A stretch of DNA of 35,501 nt, from assembly GCA_005776585.1 (NCBI GenBank), contig SXOX01000113.1:1-35501 (forward strand). Reading direction: 5' to 3'. The notes beneath the pieces are model-generated. The model had not been told where the DNA came from, did no database searches, and saw nothing but the letters and a program-made list of their open reading frames with translations. The position numbers and the translations under genes are program-made. Shown piece by piece: positions 6,979 to 14,576 of this stretch. The DNA is from Pseudomonadota bacterium (GTDB lineage Bacteria; Myxococcota_A; UBA9042; GCA-2863065). Position 1 is the first letter of the stretch; the number at the start of each line of letters is the position of its first letter.

Positions 6979-8616
6979 CTAGGGCGTGGACAGGTCCGTA
7001 AGCGAGCCGGCGCCGGGACGCGTCACCGAGCGGGAGGCCCATGCGGACGGGTCGAGGTCGGCGAAGATGGCGTCGCGGCGCTCGCACTCGGCGAGGAAGG
7101 GCAGATCCACTGTCTGGCGCTCTAGATCGCTCGCGAGCTTCTCGAAGCGTCGCAAGAACGCCAAGGTCCGATTCTTGGGGTAGTCACCCGCCGTCGAGGT
7201 CGTGACCAGGAAGGCCCAGTCACTCGACTGCGCCAGGAGCAGTTCGCGACCGAGCTGCGCCAGCGCGCGACGAAAGGCGCCGTGAGCGCGCGGATGGGCG
7301 TCCACGAGCGCGACGAGGCGGCGCTCGGCGGCGTGCAGGTGGGGATAGATCCAGGCGTTCTCGTCGTTGAGCCAGACCTCGTAGTAGCCCTTGTCACCCC
7401 AGGTGCAGGCGCTCGGAGTGACGACCTCGAGCGCGGGATCGCCCTCCAGGAACTCCGCGGGAGTCCCGAGCCGCACGGTCTCCGAACCCGCTGCGGCGCG
7501 AAAGACGGCCTCCAGGAAACGGGGGCCCTCGGACCACCAATGCCCGAAGAGCTCTGCGTCGAAGGGGGCTACGAGGAAGGGCGGGACGTCACTCGGCAAT
7601 GCGTCGGTCAGCGCGCGAAGCTGGCGCTCGCGGCTGTCCACGAAGTGCCGGGCGTGCTCTTGGACACGCGCGATGGCCAGCGCGGGATCGTAGGGCGCTT
7701 TTTCCCCGAGTGGGACCTTGCCGGTGATCCGGTAGAGCTTGAGCCCGATGGGGTGACGCGCACCGCCCGAGTGCAGCTCGCTCAGGTGCGGGCGGTCGAG
7801 CGGGAGCTCATAGCCCAGATCGCGATGGAACTCGCGGTAGGCCGGATCCCCGGGGTAGCCCGACTCGGCGCTCCAGATCTGGCTCGAGCATTCGGGATCG
7901 CGAGCGAACGCCGCGACGCCGGCCTCGGTGGCCACGGGCCGGGCTGTTCCGTAGGCGGCGCCAGGCGTGGCATTCAGCAGGCCGTGCTTCTCCATGAAGA
8001 AGAAGCCGATGCCTTCGTCGGCGAGCAGGCCATCGACCCCTGGCGCAAACGCGCACTCAGGCAGCCATATCCCGCGCGGGCGACGCCCGAAGTGACGCTC
8101 GTGGACCGCCGCGGCGATGGCCACCTGCGCGCGCCGGCTCGCGTCGGTCGCCATGAGCGGCAGCAGGCCGTGCGTGGCCGTGCAGGTGATGAGCTCGAGC
8201 ACGCCGAGCTCCTGAAAGCGACGAAAGGCCGCGAGCACGTCGCCACCCAGCGCCCGGTGAAAGCTCCGCGTCTCGGCGAGGTCCTGCGCCAAGGCGACGG
8301 TCGCGGCCTCGAACGGCGTGGCGGCCCGCTGCTCGACCTCGTCGGCGGCCAGCTCCGCGAGTGCGTCCAGGTGCCGCGCGTAGCGATCGCGCAGCAGGGC
8401 GTCGGCGAGCATCTCGGCCAGCGGCGGCGTGACGCTCATCGTGAGGCGCACGGGGACCTGGTCGGCGGTCAGCCGCTCGAGCGCGCGCAGGATCGGCAGA
8501 TAGGTCTCGGTGATGGCCTCGAACAGCCAGCTCTCCTCGTAGAACCTCGGGCGCTCGGGATGCCGGATGTAGGGGAGGTGCGCGTGGAGGACCAGCGCGA
8601 GGTTGGGGGTGCTCAC
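6979..8616 (-). CDS. Glycoside hydrolase family 57 protein, 1,4-alpha-glucan branching enzyme type
   Basis: This 545-residue GH57/DUF1957-type enzyme is expected to form alpha-1,6 branches in glycogen-like glucans in the cytoplasm. It opens with LALVLHAHLPYIRHPE, the His-containing first strand of the GH57 barrel. WLPECAF follows, with the probable nucleophile E187, then FDAELFGHWW with the probable acid/base D353, and SAESGYPGDPAYREFHRDLG, a hallmark of the branching-enzyme subgroup. TPSACTWGDKGYYEVWLNDENAW and the C-terminal helical region complete the family pattern. Length matches bacterial GH57 branching enzymes (about 520-560). Its ATG at 8616 overlaps the preceding small gene by 4 bases, so the two are coupled. 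A different alpha-glucan activity within GH57 is the main alternative. Confidence 0.9.
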   Translation of the reverse strand: MSTPNLALVLHAHLPYIRHPERPRFYEESWLFEAITETYLPILRALERLTADQVPVRLTMSVTPPLAEMLADALLRDRYARHLDALAELAADEVEQRAATPFEAATVALAQDLAETRSFHRALGGDVLAAFRRFQELGVLELITCTATHGLLPLMATDASRRAQVAIAAAVHERHFGRRPRGIWLPECAFAPGVDGLLADEGIGFFFMEKHGLLNATPGAAYGTARPVATEAGVAAFARDPECSSQIWSAESGYPGDPAYREFHRDLGYELPLDRPHLSELHSGGARHPIGLKLYRITGKVPLGEKAPYDPALAIARVQEHARHFVDSRERQLRALTDALPSDVPPFLVAPFDAELFGHWWSEGPRFLEAVFRAAAGSETVRLGTPAEFLEGDPALEVVTPSACTWGDKGYYEVWLNDENAWIYPHLHAAERRLVALVDAHPRAHGAFRRALAQLGRELLLAQSSDWAFLVTTSTAGDYPKNRTLAFLRRFEKLASDLERQTVDLPFLAECERRDAIFADLDPSAWASRSVTRPGAGSLTDLSTP

Positions 8617-9062
8617 GGGCTGCGCCAGGGCTGACCGTGGTACCGGCGGGCAGCCTCGACGAAGGCCGTGGTCGCTCGAGACGACGGCTGGCCCTCCGTG
8701 GTGGCTCCCGTCAGAAAGCGGCGGAGTCGTGGTGCGCTCTGCGGCGTCACGCCAGCGGCGGTCGGGGCGGTAAAACGGGCCGTCGCTGCGAGCGCGCCAT
8801 CGAAGGAGAGCGTGACGGCGCCAAGTGACCCCGGGGGTACGAACAGCCAGCAGCGATCGTCACCGGTCGAAACTGCGGTGTGCTCGGCCAGCACGCGGCC
8901 ATCGGTCGAAGTGGCGACGATGCGCCACGACGTGCCCGGCGTGCCGCTGAACAACGCCAGCGCCGTTCCCGGATCGCGCGTGATGACCGTGAGCGCGCCG
9001 GGGGAGCGGCCATCGGCGGGAAGGCGCGTAAGGGAAGCGTCGAAGTCGAGCGAGTCAGGCAT
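8613..9062 (-). CDS. Small beta-rich protein partnered with GH57 (DUF4912-like)
   Basis: This 149-residue protein has a predicted beta-rich core: TVITRDPGTALALFSGTPG, then WRIVATSTDGRVLAE, then CWLFVPPGSLGAVTLSFDG. The order (DP motif, aromatic strand, charged turn) resembles DUF4912 or a carbohydrate-binding-module-48-like fold. Such proteins are often encoded next to GH57 enzymes in Deltaproteobacteria. The C-terminal third is basic and Thr/Ala-rich, with no clear fold. It overlaps the GH57 start by ATGA, which implies joint expression and perhaps a glucan-binding or scaffolding role for the branching enzyme. The family name is a tentative match by pattern only; the residues normally used to define DUF4912 are only partly recognisable. 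Confidence 0.6.
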   Translation of the reverse strand: MPDSLDFDASLTRLPADGRSPGALTVITRDPGTALALFSGTPGTSWRIVATSTDGRVLAEHTAVSTGDDRCWLFVPPGSLGAVTLSFDGALAATARFTAPTAAGVTPQSAPRLRRFLTGATTEGQPSSRATTAFVEAARRYHGQPWRSP

Positions 9063-9096
9063 GGGATCCTCCGCGCCAGCGCGGCGCCGCGCGAGG

Positions 9097-11151
9097 CTAA
9101 GGCCGAGTGCCGGTCGTTGGCAAGGGCAAGGACGCCGTGGGGCGACTCAACCCGAGCAGCAGCGTGCCACCGAGAAGCATCAGGACGATGAGCCCAAGCT
9201 GCCACGGTGCGGGTGCTCCGTCGGTCGTGATGCCGGGCACGTCGCGCCCAGACCGCGCGATGAGGAGCGACAGACCGTTGTGCAGCGCGTGGAAGACCAC
9301 TCCCGGCCAGAGCGAGCCGCTGCGCACGGCAAGCAGGCCGAGCAGGACGCCGAGCGCGGCCGTGGGGACGATGCGCGCGAGCGACAGGTGAAAGGCGCCA
9401 AAGAGCAGCGCGGTGACCAGAACGGCCACGCGGGGACGCATCGAGCGAAGGAAGGCCCGGAGGAGCAGCCCTCGGAAGAGAACCTCCTCGCAGATGGCCG
9501 GGCTGATGGCGACGACGAGGAGCAGAAGCACGGGCGAGACCTCGTCGGACAACAGCCGCTGGAACACCTCCTGAATCGGGTCGGTGGCGGGCCCGTCCGA
9601 GGGCGGCGGCTTGGCCGTGGGGTCCGCCAAGAACCGTGACGCGCCGTAGAGCACCGGGTACCAGGCGGAGGCACCGAGGAGCAGCGCGGAGCCCAGCGCG
9701 GTCCACGGGGCCCGTGTGAGCCCCAGCGCGCGGGAGACGTCCATGCGCTGCCAGCGCAGCCAGGCCAGCACGGGAAGCAGGATGAGCAGCCACTGCGTGA
9801 TGGCGAGGCCGGGCAGGAGCCAGCGCGCCTGGACCACGCTGCCGATGTAGAAGATGAGCACGAAGACGACCGCCATCGTGCCAAGCGCCTGTCCTGGCGT
9901 CGGGACCGGCTCGACGCGCCCCGAGGGGCTCGCCAGCGCGGCGAGGATGCCGCCCTGCCCCAACAAGATGGACTCGCGCTGGAAGATGCGCGCGGCGAGC
10001 AGCAGGACGAGCGTGGTGGCCACGAGCGTCGCGAGGGTCACGGTGAACGCCTGCTGCGCGGTGGCGGTGCCCTCGAAGACGTGCCGCAGGAGCAGCGCCA
10101 GGTTCACGCCGGGGACGAACGACAGCGTGCCGTCGAGCTTGGCGCCCGGCAGCTGCGCAAAGAACGACGGCAAGACCGACAGCAAATAGACCGGCGTCAT
10201 GAAGCTCTGCGCCTCTTTGTACGTACGCGCGAGGACGGCGACGGTCATCATCAGCGCGGCGTAGAACACGGCGGCCAGGACGGCGACGTAGCCGGCTCGG
10301 AATAGCGTGAGGCCCGAGAGGCCGAGGTCGATCTTGCCGCGCAGGTCGTCGGGGAGCACGACCGCCATGCCGAGCAGCAGGCCGATCGAGGCCACGTTCG
10401 CGGCCCCGGTGACGAGCGCGACGGTGAGCACCGAGAGGTACTTGCCCGCGACGATCTCGAGGGCGCGCACGGGCGCCGTGAGCAGTGTGACGAGCGTGCC
10501 GCGCTCCTTCTCGCCCGCGGTCACCTCGATGGCGGGGTAGAAGGCTCCCAGCACCAGCATGACGATGACAAGCATCGGCAGGGCGCTCCCCAGCAGGTGA
10601 CCGCCGACCTTCTCCGGCGGCGCGATGTTCTGCGAGGTGACCTGGAGCGGCCGCGCGATGGTGGCGGGGAGCCCGTGCCGGTCGAGGCGGTCCTGAGTCA
10701 CGGCTTTGGCGAAGTCGCGCAGCGCGGTGGAAACCAGCTCGTCTGCGTGGCTCGAGACGTCGCTCGTCTGGTCGAAGAGCACCGTGACCGCGGCCGTGTC
10801 TTGGCCGAGCAGCGTGCCGGCAAAACCGTCGGGGAGCGCGACAACGGCATGGACCTTTTGCTGCGCGAGCGACTCCTTGAGGGCAGCGAGCTCGCCCCGC
10901 TCGACGCGCAGCTTGCCGTCCTGCTCCAGCCGCTCGACGAGCGCGTCGGGGACCGGCGCGGGACCGACGCCCACGACCGGGACCGTGGCGCGGACCTTCT
11001 TGGTCTGCTCGATGGCGACCTGGCTCGCGATGAGAAAAATCAGAGGATAGAGCAGCAGCGGGAGCAGCAGCATGAGGAAGAGCGCGCGGCGATCGCGCAC
11101 GACCTCGAGCAGCTCCTTCCTCCACAGCGTCAGAACGATGCGGGGGCGCAT
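9097..11151 (-). CDS. ABC-2 type permease fused to a CPBP-family intramembrane protease domain
   Basis: This 684-residue polytopic membrane protein has two parts. Residues 1-400 are a NatB-like ABC-2 permease: one membrane helix (about 23-45), a large extracytoplasmic domain (about 50-185), then five or so helices, including the EKERGTLVTLLTAPVRALEIVAGK coupling region (about 214-237). Residues 425-684 form a CPBP (Abi/Rce1-like) domain with the three diagnostic motifs: E555-E556-x3-R560, F584-x3-H588 and H621-x3-N625. All predicted catalytic residues are intact. The fusion is known from Myxococcota and Planctomycetes genomes, but its substrate is not. The start shares a base with the ATPase stop (TGATG), so the two proteins very probably form one exporter. 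Possible roles include processing and exporting a peptide, or Na+ efflux by analogy with NatAB. Confidence 0.93.
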   Translation of the reverse strand: MRPRIVLTLWRKELLEVVRDRRALFLMLLLPLLLYPLIFLIASQVAIEQTKKVRATVPVVGVGPAPVPDALVERLEQDGKLRVERGELAALKESLAQQKVHAVVALPDGFAGTLLGQDTAAVTVLFDQTSDVSSHADELVSTALRDFAKAVTQDRLDRHGLPATIARPLQVTSQNIAPPEKVGGHLLGSALPMLVIVMLVLGAFYPAIEVTAGEKERGTLVTLLTAPVRALEIVAGKYLSVLTVALVTGAANVASIGLLLGMAVVLPDDLRGKIDLGLSGLTLFRAGYVAVLAAVFYAALMMTVAVLARTYKEAQSFMTPVYLLSVLPSFFAQLPGAKLDGTLSFVPGVNLALLLRHVFEGTATAQQAFTVTLATLVATTLVLLLAARIFQRESILLGQGGILAALASPSGRVEPVPTPGQALGTMAVVFVLIFYIGSVVQARWLLPGLAITQWLLILLPVLAWLRWQRMDVSRALGLTRAPWTALGSALLLGASAWYPVLYGASRFLADPTAKPPPSDGPATDPIQEVFQRLLSDEVSPVLLLLVVAISPAICEEVLFRGLLLRAFLRSMRPRVAVLVTALLFGAFHLSLARIVPTAALGVLLGLLAVRSGSLWPGVVFHALHNGLSLLIARSGRDVPGITTDGAPAPWQLGLIVLMLLGGTLLLGLSRPTASLPLPTTGTRP

Positions 11152-11936
11152 CAGGCGACGTCCTCGACGCGGGTGGCGTCGACCAGCGCGAGGAAGGCCT
11201 CGGTCAGGCTGCGCTTGCCGGTCCGCTCGAGCAGGTCGTCGACGGTGCCCTCAGCCAGGAGGCGGCCGGCATGAATGACGCCGATGCGATCGCTCACGAG
11301 CTCGACCTCGGACAGGTGATGAGTAGAGAAAATGACCGCCTTGCCGCGCTGCGCCTCGAGCCGAAGGCGATCGAGGATGAACCGCGCGGCGACGACGTCG
11401 AGCGCAGCGGTGGGCTCATCGAGCACCAGCACCGCGGGATCGTGAATGAGCGTGCGCGCGATGGCGGTCCGCTGCCTTTGACCAGTGGACAGCGTCTCGC
11501 ACCGGCGATCGACGAAGGCGCCGAGCTCGAGCTCCGCGATCAGCGCCTCGATGCGCGAAGCACTCTCGGCCACGGGCACCTCGCAGAGGTCGGCGAAGAG
11601 CTGGAGCGTCTCGCGCGGCGTGATGCGCCCCCAGAGCGCGGTGTCGCCGGTGTGAAAGCCCAGCGCGCGCTTGACGATCAACGGGTCCGTCGTCGGATCG
11701 GCATCCAAGATCCGGACGGTCCCGGACGTGGGCTTGGAAAGCCCGGCGAGTGTGCGCAGCGTGGTCGTCTTGCCCGCGCCATTGGCGCCCACGAGGCCGT
11801 AGATGGTCCCCGCGGGGACCGTGAAGCTCAGATCGCACACGGCCAGCACGTCACCGTAGCTCTTGGTGAGGTGCTGCACGACGACCGCCGAGGAGGAGTC
11901 CACGGGCGGGAGCTTAACGTAGGGCGGCTTTGACAC
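11151..11936 (-). CDS. ABC transporter ATP-binding protein (NatA-like)
   Basis: This 261-residue nucleotide-binding subunit has all the ABC motifs: Walker A GANGAGKTT, signature LSTGQRQRTAIARTLIHDP, Walker B VLVLDEPTAALD with the catalytic Glu, and switch His in FSTHHLSE. It is the typical short ATPase for ABC-2 exporters. The start is uncertain. GTG 11936 is used because the codons downstream of it keep high GC at the third position, but GTG 11903, nearer the first beta strand, is also possible and neither has a strong ribosome-binding site. ATG-like extension further upstream would run through the bfd promoter and is unlikely. The gene is divergent from bfd and coupled to the downstream permease-CPBP gene. 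Confidence 0.92.
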   Translation of the reverse strand: MSKPPYVKLPPVDSSSAVVVQHLTKSYGDVLAVCDLSFTVPAGTIYGLVGANGAGKTTTLRTLAGLSKPTSGTVRILDADPTTDPLIVKRALGFHTGDTALWGRITPRETLQLFADLCEVPVAESASRIEALIAELELGAFVDRRCETLSTGQRQRTAIARTLIHDPAVLVLDEPTAALDVVAARFILDRLRLEAQRGKAVIFSTHHLSEVELVSDRIGVIHAGRLLAEGTVDDLLERTGKRSLTEAFLALVDATRVEDVA

Positions 11937-11954
11937 GAAATCGTCCAGGTCGGG

Positions 11955-11994
11955 ATTGACACGTCCCCACAGCTTGTTGATAATGCGTGTCAAT
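11955..11994. repeat. Inverted repeat ATTGACACG / CGTGTCAAT, with a third copy nearby
   Basis: A perfect 9-base inverted repeat has arms at 11955-11963 and 11986-11994, separated by 22 bases. A further direct copy of TTGACACG lies at 11930-11937, at the start of the divergent ABC ATPase gene. The left arm contains the bfd -35 element and the right arm overlaps the Fur-like palindrome. The arms could be operator half-sites for a second regulator acting on the divergent pair, or an accidental result of two outward TTGACA elements. Confidence 0.55.
11956..11984 (+). promoter_or_regulatory. Sigma70-type promoter of bfd-bfr
   Basis: TTGACA (11956-11961), a 17-base spacer and GATAAT (11979-11984) match the sigma70 consensus at 11 of 12 positions. 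Transcription would begin near 11991, leaving a leader of about 35 bases before the bfd ATG, which has GGAG 5 bases upstream. The -10 lies inside the Fur-box-like palindrome. Confidence 0.8.
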
Positions 11995-11997
11995 ATC
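11979..11997. promoter_or_regulatory. Fur-box-like 19-base palindrome
   Basis: GATAATGCGTGTCAATATC matches the classical 19-base Fur consensus at 14 positions by eye. Its outer arms (GATAATG and CAATATC) are near-perfect inverted repeats with one mismatch. Its placement over the -10 and start region of the promoter for a bacterioferritin-associated ferredoxin fits iron-dependent repression, which is the known mode of bfd control in Proteobacteria. Confidence 0.65.
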
Positions 11998-12026
11998 AGG
12001 GTGGTCGCCCGCCCGGTGGAGAAGTC

Positions 12027-12260
12027 ATGATCGTCTGCATCTGCAACGGCATCTCCGATCGCACCATTCGCGCCGCGGTTCGCTGTGGCGCCCGTGACCT
12101 GGGGGACGTGGCCCGCGCCTGTGAGGCGGGCGGCGACTGCGGTAGCTGTCACGACCAGATCCGTGGCATCATCGGCGACGCCGACCGCGCCACGGAGGGC
12201 CGCTCCTCGAGCGAGCACCACACGCACGGCGCAGTCAGCGAGTCATTCACATCGGTGTAG
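12027..12260 (+). CDS. bfd: Bacterioferritin-associated ferredoxin (Bfd-type [2Fe-2S])
   Basis: This 77-residue protein has the BFD-like [2Fe-2S] fold. The cluster ligands are C4 and C6 (CIC) and C38 and C41 (CGSC), with the family pattern CICNGISDRTIRAAVRCGA. In characterised systems Bfd docks on bacterioferritin near the haem and passes electrons to release stored iron under iron starvation. The first 55 residues match the family; the last 20, Ser/His-rich, are an extra tail. The start ATG 12027 has GGAG 5 bases upstream. It lies 43 bases before the bacterioferritin gene on the same strand and behind a promoter with an overlapping Fur-box-like site, so iron-repressed co-expression is expected. 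Related BFD-like domains also occur in NasB/NirB proteins, but the neighbour makes Bfd the best call. Confidence 0.92.
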   Translation: MIVCICNGISDRTIRAAVRCGARDLGDVARACEAGGDCGSCHDQIRGIIGDADRATEGRSSSEHHTHGAVSESFTSV

Positions 12261-12303
12261 TGCGCAGGCTCCAGCCTCTGCCGCGAGCACCAGAGGAGGG
12301 AGC

Positions 12304-12783
12304 ATGGGTTCATCGAGCGTTCAAGGTCATCCGGCGGTCATCGACGCACTCAACACGGTGCTGACGGGCGAGCTGACGTCCATCAATCAGTACTTCGTAC
12401 ACGCCGAGCTCTGCGAGCACTGGGGCTTCGACAAGCTCCACGGGAAGATCCGCAAGGAGTCCATCGATGAGATGAAGCACGCCGAGTCGCTCGTCGAGCG
12501 CGTGCTGTTCCTTGGCGGCATGCCAAACGTGCAGCGCCTCGGCAAGGTCACCATTGGCGAGACCGTGCCCGAGATCCTCGAGCTCGATCGCGTCCTCGAG
12601 AACGAGGCCATCCCGCGGCTGCGCGACGCGATCGCGCTCTGTCACACGCATGGCGATCACGGCACGCGCACGCTGCTCGAGTCCATCCTGCGCTCCGAGG
12701 AGGAACACATCGACTGGATCGACGCGCAGCTCGAGCTCATCGCACGCGTAGGCCTCGAGAACTACCTCGCCAGCCGGATCTAA
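12304..12783 (+). CDS. bfr: Bacterioferritin
   Basis: This 159-residue haem-containing ferritin forms a 24-subunit iron-storage shell. All di-iron ferroxidase ligands are present at a constant offset of 5 from the E. coli numbering: E23, E56, H59, E99, E132 and H135. The haem-ligating Met is M57 in DEMKHAES, so this is a true Bfr and not a haem-free ferritin. The family motifs [15 protein letters not shown] and [12 protein letters not shown] are clear. The start ATG 12304 is preceded by AGGAGG at good spacing, and the open frame further upstream is not supported. Together with bfd this makes a complete store-and-release pair. The gene ends 8 bases from the convergent CAP-domain gene. Confidence 0.97.
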   Translation: MGSSSVQGHPAVIDALNTVLTGELTSINQYFVHAELCEHWGFDKLHGKIRKESIDEMKHAESLVERVLFLGGMPNVQRLGKVTIGETVPEILELDRVLENEAIPRLRDAIALCHTHGDHGTRTLLESILRSEEEHIDWIDAQLELIARVGLENYLASRI

Positions 12784-12791
12784 CGCGGGAT

Positions 12792-14531
12792 CTAACGGCG
12801 GCCGGCGAGCAGGAGCACGAGCCCGACGCGGCCATGCGGCTCATCCTGCGGCTGCGCGAGCCCCAATCCACAGCGGACATAGGCTGGGTCCTTGACCTCC
12901 GGAGGGAGCATCACGGTGTCGAGAGACGGCGTCGACAGCGCCCAGGAATAGCTGCCGCCGCGCCCGAGGAGCCCTTCGCGCTTCGCCCGAGCGATGGCCT
13001 GATTGGCCACGTCCTTGGTCTCGCCGCGCGCGACCGACGGCGCCAACGCCGAAGCGACCGAGTCGAGCGCGTCGTCGGCCTGACAGTCCACGACGCCGGC
13101 GCGGAGCGTCGCAATTTGAACGCGGAGCCGCCGGGCCTCCGCCGCGAGGTCCAGGCGCGCGACGGGGCGTGCGAAGAGCTGCGTGAGGTGCCACACGAGC
13201 CGCTTGTCCGTCTGTCGCGCCGCGATGCCGATACCGACGTGCGTGACGTCGGGCGACAGGATGTTGCGCCGGTGCCCCAGGCTCTCGAGGAGGCCGTCCT
13301 GTGCGCCATGGATGCTCGAGCCCATCGCCACGTTCTCGGCGTGCGTGCTGACCCGGACGGACGCTGCGAGGATGCGATCGCCGGGCCCGCCCGTGGTCGG
13401 CGAGACGTGGCCGAAGAAGCCATTGGCCTGCATGTCCTGGCTATGCGCACGCGCCACGCGGTCGAGCTGCGGCTCACGAACGAGTGCCGGCAGGCCAAAG
13501 CGCGCGCGGTCGGCGTTGAGGAGCGTCAGCGCGAGCGGCTCGGCGTCGTTGGGGCCAGTGAGCGTGCTCTCGTCGGGTTGGCGGGGAAGCGCCATGGTGG
13601 TCGGCAGCGGCTCGCCGACGGTGACCGGCACCTGGAGCAGTGGCGCAGGCCCAAACGGTCCCTCGGCGCCGACACTCACCTCGACCGTCCCGCGCACGGC
13701 GACGCCTCGATGCAATAGCGGCAACGCGAGGCTCACGAGGCGCCCGTTGGCGGCCACCGGGACATCGTCCATGACGCCATCGGGCCACATCACCAGGGCA
13801 TGCGGCCGGTCCCAACCGTTCGGCAGCGTGAGCGCCAGCTCCCAGCGAGTGCCGGGATCCGCACGGCGCGGCGTGGGGCGCAGCTCGACCTCGCGGCGGC
13901 TCAAGAGCATGGCAATGAAGCGGCGCATCCCGCGCGGTGAGGGCACATAGGCCTCACCGATGCCCACCCGAATGGGGCGACCGGGGCTCTCGGTCTGAAG
14001 CAGCCCGACGAGGCGGTCCTTGACGGCCTCCAGCGAGTCGTCCCGAGCTCCCGTCTGTGTGAAGGCTTGCGTGACACCTTTGTCGACGGCACCCGCCGAC
14101 CGCAGGAGAAAGTCCACGACGCGGGACGCAGCGAGGCCCTCATCGTTCGACTGCAGGACCGCCAGCTCGCGCGCCGCGTGACCCAGGCAGGCGTCGAAGA
14201 CCACGTCTCGGCGCCCGAGGCGCATGACCAAAGCCGCGTAGGCCGCGTCCGCCTCCGTCGATTCGCAGACGCCATAGCGCGTGGCCGGAGGCTCGACGAG
14301 CGTGATGAGCGCGGCGGTCGGGTCCGCCGTCTCTGGTGCCGGCCGCTCGGGCGCCGGAGCCGCCGCAACGAACGCGGGAGGCTCCTGGACCGCAAGCACC
14401 GGTTCCTCAGGGGTGGGGGCCGCCTGCGGTGAGCGTGCGCGGACCGTCGGCGCACCGGGCTCGCGCAAGACGAGCACAGCGACTCCGGCGAGCGCGAGCG
14501 TGAGGACGCCGATGAGGAACCACCGTGGCAT
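12792..14531 (-). CDS. Membrane-anchored CAP-domain protein (YkwD-like)
   Basis: This 579-residue protein has an N-terminal uncleaved or signal helix (about residues 4-22) followed by a Pro/Ala/Glu-rich linker (about 25-70). A region without a recognised family covers about 80-325 and probably contains a beta-rich part (residues 225-310). A CAP/SCP1 domain occupies about 334-440. The CAP cavity residues are visible: H363 in ARAHSQDM, E399 in HAENVA and H420 in LGHRRNIL, plus GFFGHVSP. The last 120 residues form another unassigned helical segment. Bacterial CAP proteins act outside the cytoplasm in cell-envelope or matrix functions, mostly undefined. It is followed on the same strand, in the direction of transcription, by nothing but the convergent bfr. 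The upstream neighbour is the FadL-type gene, 45 bases away, so it may be the last gene of the Hsp70-FadL run. Confidence 0.85.
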   Translation of the reverse strand: MPRWFLIGVLTLALAGVAVLVLREPGAPTVRARSPQAAPTPEEPVLAVQEPPAFVAAAPAPERPAPETADPTAALITLVEPPATRYGVCESTEADAAYAALVMRLGRRDVVFDACLGHAARELAVLQSNDEGLAASRVVDFLLRSAGAVDKGVTQAFTQTGARDDSLEAVKDRLVGLLQTESPGRPIRVGIGEAYVPSPRGMRRFIAMLLSRREVELRPTPRRADPGTRWELALTLPNGWDRPHALVMWPDGVMDDVPVAANGRLVSLALPLLHRGVAVRGTVEVSVGAEGPFGPAPLLQVPVTVGEPLPTTMALPRQPDESTLTGPNDAEPLALTLLNADRARFGLPALVREPQLDRVARAHSQDMQANGFFGHVSPTTGGPGDRILAASVRVSTHAENVAMGSSIHGAQDGLLESLGHRRNILSPDVTHVGIGIAARQTDKRLVWHLTQLFARPVARLDLAAEARRLRVQIATLRAGVVDCQADDALDSVASALAPSVARGETKDVANQAIARAKREGLLGRGGSYSWALSTPSLDTVMLPPEVKDPAYVRCGLGLAQPQDEPHGRVGLVLLLAGRR

Positions 14532-14576
14532 GGCGCTCAGGATAGGCCCGGGCGAGGCCTTGGCCAGCCTGAGCGC

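Noticed and set aside
8747..11125. Long open frame on the minus strand in another phase across the permease-CPBP gene
   Set aside because: Its translation is Arg/Ala/Pro-rich low complexity. The other frame shows clear permease and protease motifs and coupling to the ATPase.
11937..12227. Upstream extension of the ABC ATPase frame to 12227
   Set aside because: It would run antisense through bfd and its promoter, and the extra residues show no homology to the ABC family.
12778..12798. Short direct repeat GATCTAACG at the bfr and CAP gene ends
   Set aside because: It is only 9 bases and coincides with the stop codons of the two convergent genes; it could be a chance duplication, and no hairpin or T-run is seen.
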